From the NCBI RefSeq assembly GCF_900104475.1, contig NZ_FNJR01000009.1, forward strand, positions 81,697 to 145,696: DNA of 64,000 nt, written 5' to 3'. Every line of letters starts with the position of its first letter. Position 1 is the stretch's first letter. Position numbers and translations under genes: made by a program. This document shows, in pieces, positions 34,942-43,946 of the stretch. Under the pieces are notes generated by a model that ran no database searches, was not told where the DNA came from, and saw only the letters and a program-made list of their open reading frames with translations. This stretch comes from Actinopolyspora xinjiangensis (GTDB taxonomy: Bacteria; Actinomycetota; Actinomycetes; Mycobacteriales; Pseudonocardiaceae).

Positions 34942-35906
34942 GCGAGCAGGGTGAACACGCCCCGTTGGTGGAGCTGGTTCGCGGCGACATCCGGGAGGGG
35001 CTTCATCACGGTTCGGCGGTGGTGCTGGCACCGGACGGCGAGGTGTCGCACCGCGTGGGCGAGGTCGATCGACCGATGTACCCGCGTTCGGCGAACAAAC
35101 CGGCTCAGGCCGTGGGCATGGTGCGGGCGGGGCTGGAGCTCGCCGAGCAGGCCGATCTGGCGATGGCCGCGGCCTCCCACAACGGGGAGCCGGAACACGT
35201 GCTGCGTACTCGGGAGCTGTTGCACCGCCACGATCTGACCGAGGACGCGCTGCGGTGCCCCACCGACTGGCCGCTGCGGGAGGACGAGCGTGACCGGCGC
35301 GCCTCGGAGGGATTCGGCAGGCAGCGCATCACGATGAACTGCTCGGGCAAGCACGCGGCGATGCTCGCCACGTGCACCCAGCGCGGCTGGGCCACCGAGG
35401 ACTACCTGGACCGCGGGCATCCGCTGCAGATCGGGCTGCACGAGGTGGTCGCCGAACTGGCGGGTGAACCGATCCCCTCGGTCTCGGTGGACGGCTGCGG
35501 AGCCCCGCTGTTCGCGCTCTCGCTGACGGGGCTCGCCCGCACGTTCCGGAGCATGGTCACCGCGGCTCCCGGAACCGCCGAGCGTCGGGTCGCCGACGCC
35601 ATGCGCGCGCACCCCTGGTTCGTGGCGGGCACCGAGCGCGAGGACACGCTGCTGATGCGCGCGGTTCCCGGGCTGCTGAGCAAGTCCGGGGTCGAGGGGG
35701 TGCTGGCGGTGGCGCTGCCCGACGGGCACGCGGTCGCGGTGAAGGTCGCGGACGGCTCGGCACGCGCCAGGCTGCCTGTGGTGGTGGCCGCACTGCGCTC
35801 GCTGGGGATCGACAACGAGGAGCTGGCGGCACTGGCGGAGAGCAGCGTGCTGGGCGGGGGCCAGCCGATGGGGACCGTCCGCGCACTGAAGGGCCTGTTC
35901 GACTGA
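34938..35906 (+). CDS. L-asparaginase (type III, AnsA-like)
   Basis: 322 residues from TTG 34938 overlapping the rsiG stop; AAAGGGAC precedes it. It belongs to the Rhizobium-type asparaginase II family: MYPRSANKPAQAVGM with the catalytic Ser-x-x-Lys, MAAASHNGEPEH, ITMNCSGKHAAMLATCTQRG and SVDGCGAPLFALSLTGLA. Hydrolyses asparagine to aspartate and ammonia in the cytoplasm. Translational coupling to rsiG looks conserved chromosome layout rather than shared function. Confidence 0.87.
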   Translation: MSEQGEHAPLVELVRGDIREGLHHGSAVVLAPDGEVSHRVGEVDRPMYPRSANKPAQAVGMVRAGLELAEQADLAMAAASHNGEPEHVLRTRELLHRHDLTEDALRCPTDWPLREDERDRRASEGFGRQRITMNCSGKHAAMLATCTQRGWATEDYLDRGHPLQIGLHEVVAELAGEPIPSVSVDGCGAPLFALSLTGLARTFRSMVTAAPGTAERRVADAMRAHPWFVAGTEREDTLLMRAVPGLLSKSGVEGVLAVALPDGHAVAVKVADGSARARLPVVVAALRSLGIDNEELAALAESSVLGGGQPMGTVRALKGLFD

Positions 35907-35930
35907 GGCACGGCCGGATCGGGCTGTGCC

Positions 35931-35980
35931 GGTCCCGGACACGACCGGTTTTTCCCGGGACACCGTTCCCGGGTCCGGGA
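35931..35980. terminator. Hairpin after the asparaginase gene
   Basis: GTCCCGGA (35931-35938) pairs with TCCGGGAC (35973-35980). The loop holds a T-run and an inner CCCGGG pairing. It separates the asparaginase gene from the converging gene ending at 36060. Confidence 0.5.
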
Positions 35981-36059
35981 CAGTCCGTTCTCCGGCGCGT
36001 GTGGCGGCAGGGGACCGTCGGGCGAGCGGCGCCCTCGGGGGCGGCCGCGCGCTTTCCGG

Positions 36060-36944
36060 TCAGTTGTACCGCTCGTGCGCGGCCAGCTCGGCCCAGAACT
36101 CCCGCAGTGCCTCGTAACGCTCCCCCACCTCGGTGGTGTGGCCGAGCTCCATCGCGTCCACGATCGCGTGCACGTCAGCCGCCGAGGTGTCGGCTTCCAG
36201 GTCCTCGTCGGACATCATCCGCACCAGGCCGCCGTAGTCGAGCTCCACCGCCGAGTGGGGGTGGAACCGCTCCAGCCAGCGACCGGTCTCCCGCAGAATC
36301 TTCGGCGGCCCCTCGTCCCCGAGGGTGTTCCGCGTGACGGTGTGGGCCCGCGAGACCCGCCTGCGGGCATCGGCCATCGAGGTCAGCCAGTAGAGCCGCT
36401 CGATCCTGCCGTGCTCGTCGTGGACGACGACGCGCTCCTCCGGATCGACCACGGCGAACCACGGAAGCGGGATGGTCCAGGTGGAGGAGATCACGTGGAC
36501 CGCGCTGTCGGAGAGCTCCTGGACGACGGCGGAGGCCTTGGACTTGGCGGTCTCCTCGGGCACGTTCAGGGCCGCCGTGCGCAGCGGCGGGTCGGCCGCA
36601 CCGATGAAACCGACCAGCGCGGCGGCGGCTCGGCCGCGCAGGTCCAGCGGACAGACGAGTGGCCCCGGCCCCACCTCGGAGGAGGAGCCGGTCGGCACGT
36701 CCTCCGGATCGAGCGCCAGCAGCTCCTCCGGCCCCTGGGCGGTGCCGTCGAAGGCCTCTCCCGGGAGCAGACGCGGACGGATGGACAGTTGGGTACGCAG
36801 CCACCTGTTCTGTTCCCGAGACCCGACCCCGACCGGATCCACAGCACCCTGCTCCAGCGCTTCGGAGAGCTGTTCACGTCGGGGCGACTCGAACGATGAC
36901 AGGGGCTCGTACACCCTCATGTAGGCGACGAACGGCTCCGGCAC
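36060..36944 (-). CDS. Conserved actinobacterial protein of unknown function
   Basis: GTG 36944 gives 294 residues starting VPEPFVAYMRVYEPLSSFES, the typical opening of an actinobacterial family found next to DUF3073 and purM (position of Rv0811c). Other notable segments are PLDLRGRAAAALVGFIGAAD, STWTIPLPWFAVVDPEERVV and a long C-terminal helical part ending FWAELAAHERYN. It is soluble, with no signal peptide. The function is unknown; strict conservation suggests a housekeeping role. Confidence 0.75.
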   Translation of the reverse strand: MPEPFVAYMRVYEPLSSFESPRREQLSEALEQGAVDPVGVGSREQNRWLRTQLSIRPRLLPGEAFDGTAQGPEELLALDPEDVPTGSSSEVGPGPLVCPLDLRGRAAAALVGFIGAADPPLRTAALNVPEETAKSKASAVVQELSDSAVHVISSTWTIPLPWFAVVDPEERVVVHDEHGRIERLYWLTSMADARRRVSRAHTVTRNTLGDEGPPKILRETGRWLERFHPHSAVELDYGGLVRMMSDEDLEADTSAADVHAIVDAMELGHTTEVGERYEALREFWAELAAHERYN

Positions 36945-37176
36945 AGCGTGTATGTTGCCATGCCGACGAGCGGCTCCTGGCAGTGCCCGCCCCGAGTGAC
37001 ACCGCCCGGACCTGTTGCGTTTCGCATCACCCGGCCCTGGTGGAGCCGGTTGGCCTACCACGTCGCGAAGAACCGCATCGGCACGGTACGGTAGTTACAG
37101 GAAAAGGTTGTCGAGATTAATGCGGGGCCGCCGTTCCCCTGGCCGCCCCGCAAACCCTGCGCGAGGGGGTCGAGCC

Positions 37177-37356
37177 ATGGGGCGCGGCCGTGCCAAGGCC
37201 AAGCAGACGAAAGTGGCCCGCGAGCTGAAATACAATTCCCCCAGTGTTGACCTCGGGGCGTTGGAGCGTGAGCTTTCCTCTGACTACACCCCTGAGTGGT
37301 ACGAAGAGGGAGATTACTACTACGACGACGACAGGGACGACGACCGCCGACGCTGA
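37177..37356 (+). CDS. DUF3073 small protein
   Basis: 59 residues from ATG 37177. The start MGRGRAKAKQTKVARELKYN is nearly invariant in this family, followed by SVDLGALERELSS and a strongly acidic Tyr/Asp tail. Function unknown; found throughout actinobacteria beside purM. A long perfect palindrome lies 139 bases downstream and probably ends its transcript. Confidence 0.9.
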   Translation: MGRGRAKAKQTKVARELKYNSPSVDLGALERELSSDYTPEWYEEGDYYYDDDRDDDRRR

Positions 37357-37495
37357 ACGCGTTCATGCCGGCGGGCGACAGGTTCATTCGACCGGCTGAA
37401 GTTCGGCATCCCGTCGACGGGCGAGTCAGCGGCCCGCACTACGACCCGGCGGGGATGGTGCGTCGGGTTGAGCGAGTGATCGTTCGGAGACCATG

Positions 37496-37531
37496 CCGGG
37501 GTGCCCCACCGAATTCGGTGGGGCACCCCGG
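37496..37531 (+). terminator. 36-bp perfect palindrome, terminator
   Basis: The left arm CCGGGGTGCCCCACCGAA is followed at once by its exact reverse complement, centred on GAATTC. It is an 18-bp stem with almost no loop and no T-tract, in the gap between the DUF3073 and DUF4396 genes, which converge. Confidence 0.75.
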
Positions 37532-37831
37532 TGGGCTCCGTGCACGGTTCGCCGGCGCCGCGCAGCGTCGATCTCCGCTCGTTCCCGGTGAAACCGGCTC
37601 CACCCGGGTTCGTACGGTCCCGTCGGAGTCCGGCGTATCGCTCTCCCACAGGATGACGATTCCGAAACGGTCGAACGCGTCACCGTGCTGTCCCTGCCCG
37701 GACAGCCACGCCTTCCCGCACACTGTGCGGCCTCCCCGCCCCTCGGTTTTCCGCCGTCCGATTCGGCAGCGCCGGTTCACCAGCCGCTGCCGTACCCTCC
37801 GACCGCTGCCGATCGGGGCGGTGTGCGGGTG

Positions 37832-38284
37832 TCAGTGTGCGTGCGCCCCGTGAACCACGGCGTGCCCTTTGCCTCGGCCGATCATCCACTTGTTGACCGG
37901 CATCGCCAGCAGGAACGCCACAATCAGCGCGAAGGCCAACGCGGCCCAGAACAGCCAGTCGGCCAGTCCGGCGTGCATCGCTCCGGGAATCCCCACCATC
38001 ACCAGGTTGTCCACCAACTCCATCACCGCGATGGAGAGGGTGTCGGCGGCGAGCGCCAGCCGCAGCGCGCGCTTGAAACCCACCCCCGCCCGCAGGACTC
38101 CACGCATGGTGAGGCTGTAACCGAACACGAAGGCCAGTACGACGGCGAGCGCGATGGTCCCCGCGTTGTGCAGGCCAACCGCCGTTCCGATGACCATGCC
38201 GGCGACCTCGCCGATGGCACATCCGGTAAGACAGTGCAGCGTCGCCGAGGCCGCCATGGCCCAGGAAGCCGTGTGCGTCGACAT
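37832..38284 (-). CDS. DUF4396 membrane protein
   Basis: ATG 38284 is preceded by GGAGGGG; 150 residues. Four helices in a row, with TLHCLTGCAIGEVAGMVIG in the first (two cysteines, C-x3-C, inside the membrane), a central YSLTMRGVLRAGVGFKRALR loop, LSIAVMELVDNLVMVGIPGA, and a His-rich end (GKGHAVVHGAHAH). The His/Cys content and a CsoR-like operator upstream suggest a role with copper or a similar metal. The family has no proven function. Confidence 0.78.
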   Translation of the reverse strand: MSTHTASWAMAASATLHCLTGCAIGEVAGMVIGTAVGLHNAGTIALAVVLAFVFGYSLTMRGVLRAGVGFKRALRLALAADTLSIAVMELVDNLVMVGIPGAMHAGLADWLFWAALAFALIVAFLLAMPVNKWMIGRGKGHAVVHGAHAH

Positions 38285-38323
38285 CGACCCCTCCACGATC
38301 GGGATTCACCGCCATCCCAACAC

Positions 38324-38340
38324 ATACCCCGATGGGGTAT
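38324..38340 (-). promoter_or_regulatory. CsoR-like operator
   Basis: ATACCCC and GGGGTAT flank GAT, the G-tract palindrome typical of CsoR/RcnR-family metal sensors. It sits 40-56 bases upstream of the DUF4396 start. No csoR gene is in the window, so the regulator would act from elsewhere. Confidence 0.65.
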
Positions 38341-38392
38341 ATTCCATGCACGGACGGCTGAAACGGGGACGCGCCGAACGACTCGGGAAGCC

Positions 38393-39517
38393 TCAGAACC
38401 TCGGGTGGTTGCCCCGCAGCACGACACGCTGACCGGTTTCGACCTCGGAATCGCCCGAGTCCTTGGTCACCTCGCCCAGCACCCAGGCGGGCAGGTGCCT
38501 GGCGGTCGAGACGGCCAGCGCCCGATCCACGTCCTCGGCGGCCACCACCGCGACCATGCCCACCCCCATGTTGAAGGTGCGCTCCATCTCGGCGTTCTCC
38601 AGCCTGCCGCGCTGCCCGATCAGACCGAAGACCGGATCCGGGGTCCAGGTCCCCCGGTCTATGACCGCGCTGAGACCGCTGGGCAGTACCCGTTCGAGAT
38701 TGGCGGCGAGCCCACCACCCGTGATGTGGGCGAAGGCCCGCACCTCGGCTTCGGCCGCCAGCGCGAGGCACTCCTTGGCGTAGATGCGCGTCGGCTCCAG
38801 CAGCTCCTCACCGAGGGTGCGCCCGAACTCCTCCACATGCCCGGACAGCGGCATCCTCGCCTGCTCCAGCAGCACCCGGCGTACCAGGGAGAAACCGTTG
38901 GAGTGCAGGCCGGAGGAACGCATCCCGATCAGGACGTCGCCGGGGCGGACCCGGTCAGGTCCGAGCATGTCGTCGGCCTCGACCACGCCGACCCCCGTGG
39001 CCGAGATGTCGTACTCCCCGGGCGCCATCATGCCGGGGTGCTCGGCGGTCTCACCGCCCAGCAGCGCGCACCCCGCCTGCACGCACCCCTCGGAGACCCC
39101 CTTGACGAGGCTGCTGATCCGGTCCGGGTCGACCGACTCGGTGGCGATGTAGTCCTGCAGGAACATCGGTTCGGCGCCGCACACCACCAGATCGTCGACC
39201 ACCATCGCGACCAGGTCGATGCCCACGGTGTCGTGGATGTCCATGGCCTGGGCGACGGCAAGCTTCGTACCCACCCCGTCGGTGGAGGAAGCCAGCACCG
39301 GTTCGGTCCAGCGGTCCAGTTTCAGCTGGAACAAGCCGGCGAACCCGCCGATGGAACCGAGCACCTCGGGACGCGTGGCGCGCTCCGCCCAGGGACGCAT
39401 CCGCTCGACGGCCTCGTCACCCGCCTCGATACTGACCCCGGCCTCGGCATAGGTGGCGGCGGAGCCCTCCGGATCGCCGGTACCGGAATTCGACCCTGCC
39501 AGCAGGTCTTCGGACAC
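38393..39517 (-). CDS. purM: Phosphoribosylformylglycinamidine cyclo-ligase
   Basis: The GTG at 39517 follows GGAGC and gives 374 residues; the longer frame upstream has no homology. AIR synthetase closes the imidazole ring with ATP. Seen: ATYAEAGVSIEAGDEAVERM, SSTDGVGTKLAVAQ, the metal loop DLVAMVVDDLVVCGAEPMFL, GGETAEHPGMM and a C-terminal HITGGGLAANLERVLP. Follows purF on the same strand, 165 bases apart, so probably one operon. Confidence 0.95.
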   Translation of the reverse strand: MSEDLLAGSNSGTGDPEGSAATYAEAGVSIEAGDEAVERMRPWAERATRPEVLGSIGGFAGLFQLKLDRWTEPVLASSTDGVGTKLAVAQAMDIHDTVGIDLVAMVVDDLVVCGAEPMFLQDYIATESVDPDRISSLVKGVSEGCVQAGCALLGGETAEHPGMMAPGEYDISATGVGVVEADDMLGPDRVRPGDVLIGMRSSGLHSNGFSLVRRVLLEQARMPLSGHVEEFGRTLGEELLEPTRIYAKECLALAAEAEVRAFAHITGGGLAANLERVLPSGLSAVIDRGTWTPDPVFGLIGQRGRLENAEMERTFNMGVGMVAVVAAEDVDRALAVSTARHLPAWVLGEVTKDSGDSEVETGQRVVLRGNHPRF

Positions 39518-39682
39518 GTCTTGCTCCAGATCTGGTGCGCGTTTTGAATCCAATGTGCGTGGCCGTGCGGTACCGCCCACGCTACGCCGGAGCGCGGGCG
39601 ACCGGGACAACGAGCACGGAGTGCGGAACGTTTCACGGCCGGGGAAGCCTGCTCCCGGGCGGCTGCCCCGAAGCCGGGGAGA

Positions 39683-41254
39683 TCACGGCCTGCTCACCGC
39701 GTCCTCAGCTCCGTAACCACTCGGTAACACCGGGTCGGAGGAGGTCGCCGCGTCACCGCCGGAGGTGGCGGGTCCCTCCAGCAGGTGCTTGCCGATCCGG
39801 TCCTCCTCCGGGATCGGGATCGGGTAGTTCCCGTCGAAGCAGGCCGCGCACAGCCGGTTGCGGGGCTGTTCGGACGCGGCCACCAGCCCGTCCAGGGAGA
39901 CGTATCCCAGCGAGTCCGCACCGATCGACTGCCGGACCCCGTCGAGGTCGAGGCCGTTGGCGATGAGCTCGGCCCGGGAGGCGAAGTCGATCCCGTAGAA
40001 GCAGGGCCAGCGCACCGGCGGCGAGGCGATCCGCACGTGGACCTCCAGCGCCCCGGCCTCGCGCAGCATCTTCACCAGCGCCCGCTGGGTGTTGCCCCGC
40101 ACGACGGAGTCGTCCACCACCACCAGCCGCTTGCCCCGGATGACCTCGCGCAGCGGGTTGAGCTTGAGCCTGATACCGAGCTGGCGGATCGTCTGCGACG
40201 GTTCGATGAAGGTACGCCCCACGTAGGCGTTCTTGACCAGCCCGTTGCCGTAGGCGATGTCGGCTTCCTGGGCGTACCCGATGGCCGCCGGGGTCCCGGA
40301 CTCCGGAACCGGCATCACCAGGTCGGCCTCGGCCGGGTGCTCGCGCGCCAGCCTGCGGCCGATCTCCACCCTGGTGCTGTGCACCGAGCGCCCGGCGATC
40401 GTGGTGTCGGGCCGGGCCAGGTAGACGTACTCGAACACGCACCCCTTCGGTTCGGGGTTGGCGAAGCGCTGGGAACGCAGTCCCTCGGAGTCGATGGCCA
40501 GCAGTTCCCCCGGCTCCACCTCGCGTACGAAGGAGGCACCCACGATGTCCAGCGCCGCCGTCTCACTGGCGACCACCCAGCCGCGTTCCAGGCGACCGAG
40601 CACCAGCGGGCGGACACCGTGCGCGTCCCTGGCCGCGTAGAGCGTCGACTCGTCGGAGAAGACCATGCTGAACGCGCCGCGCACCGTCGGCAGCAGTTCC
40701 ATGGCGGCCTGCTCGACTCCCTTGTCGGCGGCGTTGACGGCCAGCAGGCCGCACACCAGATCCGAGTCGGAAGTGGCCCGCTGGCAGGAGCCGGCGGCCG
40801 ACGAGGCGTTGCCCGAGGCGGTGTCGGCCCCCTCCGCGACCGCGCGGTCGAACAGCTCGGCGGTGTTGACGAGGTTGCCGTTGTGCCCCAGCGCGAGCCC
40901 GCGACCGGTGACCGTGGTCCGGAAGGTGGGCTGCGCGTTCTCCCAGGTACTGCCACCGGTGGTGGAGTACCTGGCGTGGCCCACCGCCACGTGGCCCCGC
41001 AACGAGGCCAGGACCTGCTCGTCGAAGACCTGGCTGACCAGCCCGAGGTCCTTGTAGACGAGCATCTGCGAGCCGTCGCCGACGGAGATCCCCGCGGCTT
41101 CCTGCCCCCTGTGCTGTAGTGCGAACAGACCGTAGAAAGCGAGCTTGGCGACTTCCTCGCCAGGCGCCCAAACGCCGAAGACACCGCATTCCTCTCGCGG
41201 GGTGTCCTGCTCGACCGCCTCGGCGCTGCCCGGATATGGCAGGTCGGTGACCAC
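39683..41254 (-). CDS. purF: Amidophosphoribosyltransferase
   Basis: 523 residues. A short propeptide precedes EECGVFGVW, whose cysteine becomes the N-terminal nucleophile of the glutaminase domain. The phosphoribosyltransferase half carries KRLVVVDDSVVRGNTQRALV (PRPP loop), and cysteines in PCFYG and RLCAACFDGNYP fit the oxygen-sensitive 4Fe-4S cluster of the Bacillus-type enzyme. First committed step of purine synthesis. No purine riboswitch or PUR-box was recognised in the 90 bases upstream. Confidence 0.95.
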   Translation of the reverse strand: MVTDLPYPGSAEAVEQDTPREECGVFGVWAPGEEVAKLAFYGLFALQHRGQEAAGISVGDGSQMLVYKDLGLVSQVFDEQVLASLRGHVAVGHARYSTTGGSTWENAQPTFRTTVTGRGLALGHNGNLVNTAELFDRAVAEGADTASGNASSAAGSCQRATSDSDLVCGLLAVNAADKGVEQAAMELLPTVRGAFSMVFSDESTLYAARDAHGVRPLVLGRLERGWVVASETAALDIVGASFVREVEPGELLAIDSEGLRSQRFANPEPKGCVFEYVYLARPDTTIAGRSVHSTRVEIGRRLAREHPAEADLVMPVPESGTPAAIGYAQEADIAYGNGLVKNAYVGRTFIEPSQTIRQLGIRLKLNPLREVIRGKRLVVVDDSVVRGNTQRALVKMLREAGALEVHVRIASPPVRWPCFYGIDFASRAELIANGLDLDGVRQSIGADSLGYVSLDGLVAASEQPRNRLCAACFDGNYPIPIPEEDRIGKHLLEGPATSGGDAATSSDPVLPSGYGAEDAVSRP

Positions 41255-41344
41255 CGAAAACTCCCTGAAGGACGGAGTCGGAGTTGCACCTCAGTATAAA
41301 CCGCGTGTCACACCACGGTACCCACCTCCCGAGAGTGGGGCCGG

Positions 41345-41755
41345 TCACTCCTCCGCGACCTCCTCGCCCGGCTCGGCGATGCGCAACAGCGGCAGCCATC
41401 GCGAGAGGTCGGCCCGGGCCCCCGAGGCCGACACCAGCTCCGCCTCCACCGCCCGCTCCCAGCTCAGCTTTCCGGTGACCAGCGACAGCCAGGTGTGCGG
41501 ATCGGTCTCGACGACGTTGGGAGGTGTCCCCCTCGTGTGCCTGGGGCCGGGAACGCACTGCACCGCGGAGAAGGGCGGTACCCGCACCTCCACGGTGCGT
41601 CCCGGGGCCAGTCGTTCCAGGGTTCGCAGGCTCAGCCGTACCGCCTCGGCCAGTTCGCTCCGCTCCGGGCGCGGCGCGCGGTCGTTCAGCCACGGCAGGG
41701 TGACGGACACGGCGGTGCGCAGTTCGGCGGGATCGACTTCTCGTCGGGCCGGCAT
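41345..41755 (-). CDS. Sterol-carrier (SCP2-like) family protein
   Basis: 136 residues. It begins [15 protein letters not shown] and shows a conserved central [20 protein letters not shown], then [20 protein letters not shown] and the [20 protein letters not shown] segment, an SCP2-type lipid-binding fold. The position immediately upstream of purF matches Rv0807. The ligand is unknown. Probably co-transcribed with purF and purM. Confidence 0.82.
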   Translation of the reverse strand: MPARREVDPAELRTAVSVTLPWLNDRAPRPERSELAEAVRLSLRTLERLAPGRTVEVRVPPFSAVQCVPGPRHTRGTPPNVVETDPHTWLSLVTGKLSWERAVEAELVSASGARADLSRWLPLLRIAEPGEEVAEE

Positions 41756-41836
41756 GTCCGGCAGCTTACGAGCCGTTCACCGAACGACCGTCGCCGCCCG
41801 GCACGAATGGACGCCTCCGGAACGAAAAGCGGTGGC

Positions 41837-42625
41837 TCAGAGCCAGCCCAGTTTCACCGCCCGCACCCCGGCCTGGAACCTGGTTTCCACTCCCAGCCGG
41901 GTGACGAGCTCCCGCACCCTGCGGTGCGCCGTACGGGAACTGAAGCCCATCAACCTCCCGATGGCCTCGTCGGTGGCCCCGGAAGCGAGCAGCGAGAGTA
42001 TCCAGCGCTCCTCGTCGGAAGGAACGTCGGTCTCCGTCTCCGCCCCGAGCGCGTGCAACGGGGCAGCCAGGCGCCACAGGTCCTCGAAGACCCGGATCAG
42101 GGCCGCGAGCATCGCGGAGTCACGCAGCAGCACCGCGCTCTCCAGCTCGTCCGGCCCGGCGGTCAACGGGAGCAGCCCGAAGTTGTCGTCGACCACGAGC
42201 AGTTTCATGGGTGCGCAGTGGACCACTCGGGCCTGCTCACCCAAGTCCACCATACGTGTCGTGGTGTCCAGCTGGGCTGGGCGGGCCAGCGACGAACGGT
42301 CGTAGAGCACCTGGTAATCGACGCCCTCGGCGAGTTTGTGGCACTCCAGGGCGTCCAGCGGCTCCGTGGCGGCGTAGGGGGGTTTGACCACACCGCGCAC
42401 GAGGCGGGTCGCCCCGCACTGCAACCGGTGCGCCGCGCTGCCGATCCGCTCGGCACCGTGCACCACTCGCAGCACTCCCTCCTCACGCTGGGCCGTGCGG
42501 GTGACCGATTCCACTGCCCGCCGCGCTCTGGTGTGCGCGTCGTGCTCGGCAGCGGGGGTGTTCCGGGACTGGTTCCGGGGTGTCGGATCCGCGGGTCGCG
42601 GCATTCCGGCATGGATTCTCGGCAC
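41837..42625 (-). CDS. LuxR-type HTH regulator
   Basis: GTG 42625 follows AGAGGGG; 262 residues. The first 180 residues resemble a nucleotidyl-free sensor domain (RRAVESVTRTAQREEGVLRV, QVLYDRSSLA, HCAPMKLLVVDDNFGLLPL). The C-terminal LuxR HTH is clear: [40 protein letters not shown], then a variable GVRAVKLGWL end. No receiver domain or ATPase, so it is one of the short TrmB/LuxR-like regulators frequent in Pseudonocardiales. Target unknown; the upstream gap is long. Confidence 0.72.
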   Translation of the reverse strand: MPRIHAGMPRPADPTPRNQSRNTPAAEHDAHTRARRAVESVTRTAQREEGVLRVVHGAERIGSAAHRLQCGATRLVRGVVKPPYAATEPLDALECHKLAEGVDYQVLYDRSSLARPAQLDTTTRMVDLGEQARVVHCAPMKLLVVDDNFGLLPLTAGPDELESAVLLRDSAMLAALIRVFEDLWRLAAPLHALGAETETDVPSDEERWILSLLASGATDEAIGRLMGFSSRTAHRRVRELVTRLGVETRFQAGVRAVKLGWL

Positions 42626-43159
42626 GATTACCCCTCTCAGTGGGTGCCCGGCCAGGTTCGGATCTTCGTCCTCTCCTGCGCAGCAAAGTATCCGAGCCGG
42701 ATCAGTTGCGGAACCGACTTTAGGGGGAGGCCGTCCAGCCGCAGGTCTTAGATCGAAGGAGGGACTCAAGTCCGATTGGGCCTCGGCGACCGCCCTCGGA
42801 GAGAAGTCGCGGACCATCAACCGGCGGACCACTCCCGGAGATCCGGAGGGGTGCCGCACCTCGGACGAAAGCGCCGTGTCGGATTCGGCGAGCCCCGAAG
42901 ACGCACTCTCTCCACGACGGGAGTCCTGAGCGGATTCACGAGCGACGCGGCACGAGGAGCGGACACCGCGCCGAGGAGTGTCACGGCGACACCGCCGGAG
43001 GGCCCGCTCCCCGGCTGTGCGGGAGCGGCCACGCCGACGGCGCCACGGCGACAGCCCGACCACATCGTGGCGGACCGCCGCGACGGAACAGGCCGGAGGA
43101 CTTCCCCGGCCCACCGAGGCCGGTACGACCGGCCTCGAATCCGGTCTCCCGACGAGCCC
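42626..43159. other. Long intergenic region upstream of the LuxR-type gene
   Basis: 534 bp. It should hold the leftward promoter of the LuxR-type gene. Open frames here are Arg/Pro-rich shadows without ribosome sites. I see no repeat, hairpin or RNA-like element. An AAGGAGGG at about 42760 is not followed by a credible start. Confidence 0.4.
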
Positions 43160-43591
43160 TCACTGGATGGCGGCGCCCCACCGCCACAACCGCGTCCGAG
43201 CGGCTCGTGCGAGTCCCGGCCCGGAGGGACGGGAAGTCCCCTCCAGCCACAGCACCGACTCCGGGGTGCTCACTCCGGAGCGCATCCCGTAGTGCGCGCG
43301 CAGCTCCGTCTCCTGCTCCGGTTCGAGATCACCGTCCCGGAGCGGGACCCGCGGCGCACGTCGAACCGTTCCCCGGTCCACCGCGACGGTGAGCGTGTCA
43401 CCGTCGAACGCGGCTCCGGCGAGCGGAACGAAACTCTCGTTGGTACCGAACAGTCCCGTCTGCACCGTTATCCAAGCGGGCTGCTCGGTATCGGCATCCA
43501 AAAACACCTGGCCGACGACGCCGATCCGGCTACCACGCGGATCGAACGCCTCACAACCGGTCAATCGCAACGCCTCTCGTTGTCCGATCAT
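43160..43591 (-). CDS. PRC-barrel domain protein
   Basis: ATG 43591 is preceded by GGGAGGTGG; 143 residues. A PRC-barrel of about 80 residues (LTGCEAFDPRGSRIGVVGQV, EQPAWITVQTGLFG, SFVPLAGAAFDGDTLTVAVD) is followed by a short acidic helix and a tail with RTRLWRWG. Such proteins are often stress-induced and linked to RNA handling or photosynthesis relatives; the role here is unknown. It diverges from the T7SS-associated gene. Confidence 0.72.
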   Translation of the reverse strand: MIGQREALRLTGCEAFDPRGSRIGVVGQVFLDADTEQPAWITVQTGLFGTNESFVPLAGAAFDGDTLTVAVDRGTVRRAPRVPLRDGDLEPEQETELRAHYGMRSGVSTPESVLWLEGTSRPSGPGLARAARTRLWRWGAAIQ

Positions 43592-43946
43592 GAGCGAACC
43601 ACCTCCCACCCACCTGCTCGCCCCGACACGAGCATCGACTGTTCAGTCTGCACGCCCACCCCCACACGAGGCATCCCGATCACCCGTGCGGCAGAGAGCC
43701 GTTGTCGTATCGAAACCGACTCCGCACCGCTGACGCCCGGAACACCGCGAACCCACCATGAGGCCGGAACGGTCCTGCCCGGGCATACTGCCGGTGGGAC
43801 CGTCGGGCTCGCTTCCGAGCGCACGTCTGAGAACCTTGGTCCCCCCTCGGGAACCGGACCCGCCGCGACCGGGGCTCAGGACCCCGGTACCGAATCTCGG
43901 AAACTTTCCAGGAACCGATCACCGCATCCGAAAGGGCCGTCGCGAA
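43592..43946. other. Divergent intergenic region
   Basis: 355 bp between the PRC-barrel and T7SS-associated genes; promoters for both are expected. I see no clear operator or ORF. Confidence 0.35.

Noticed and set aside
39518-41344. Purine riboswitch or PUR-box before purF/purM
   Set aside because: The short spacers show no recognisable aptamer or operator.
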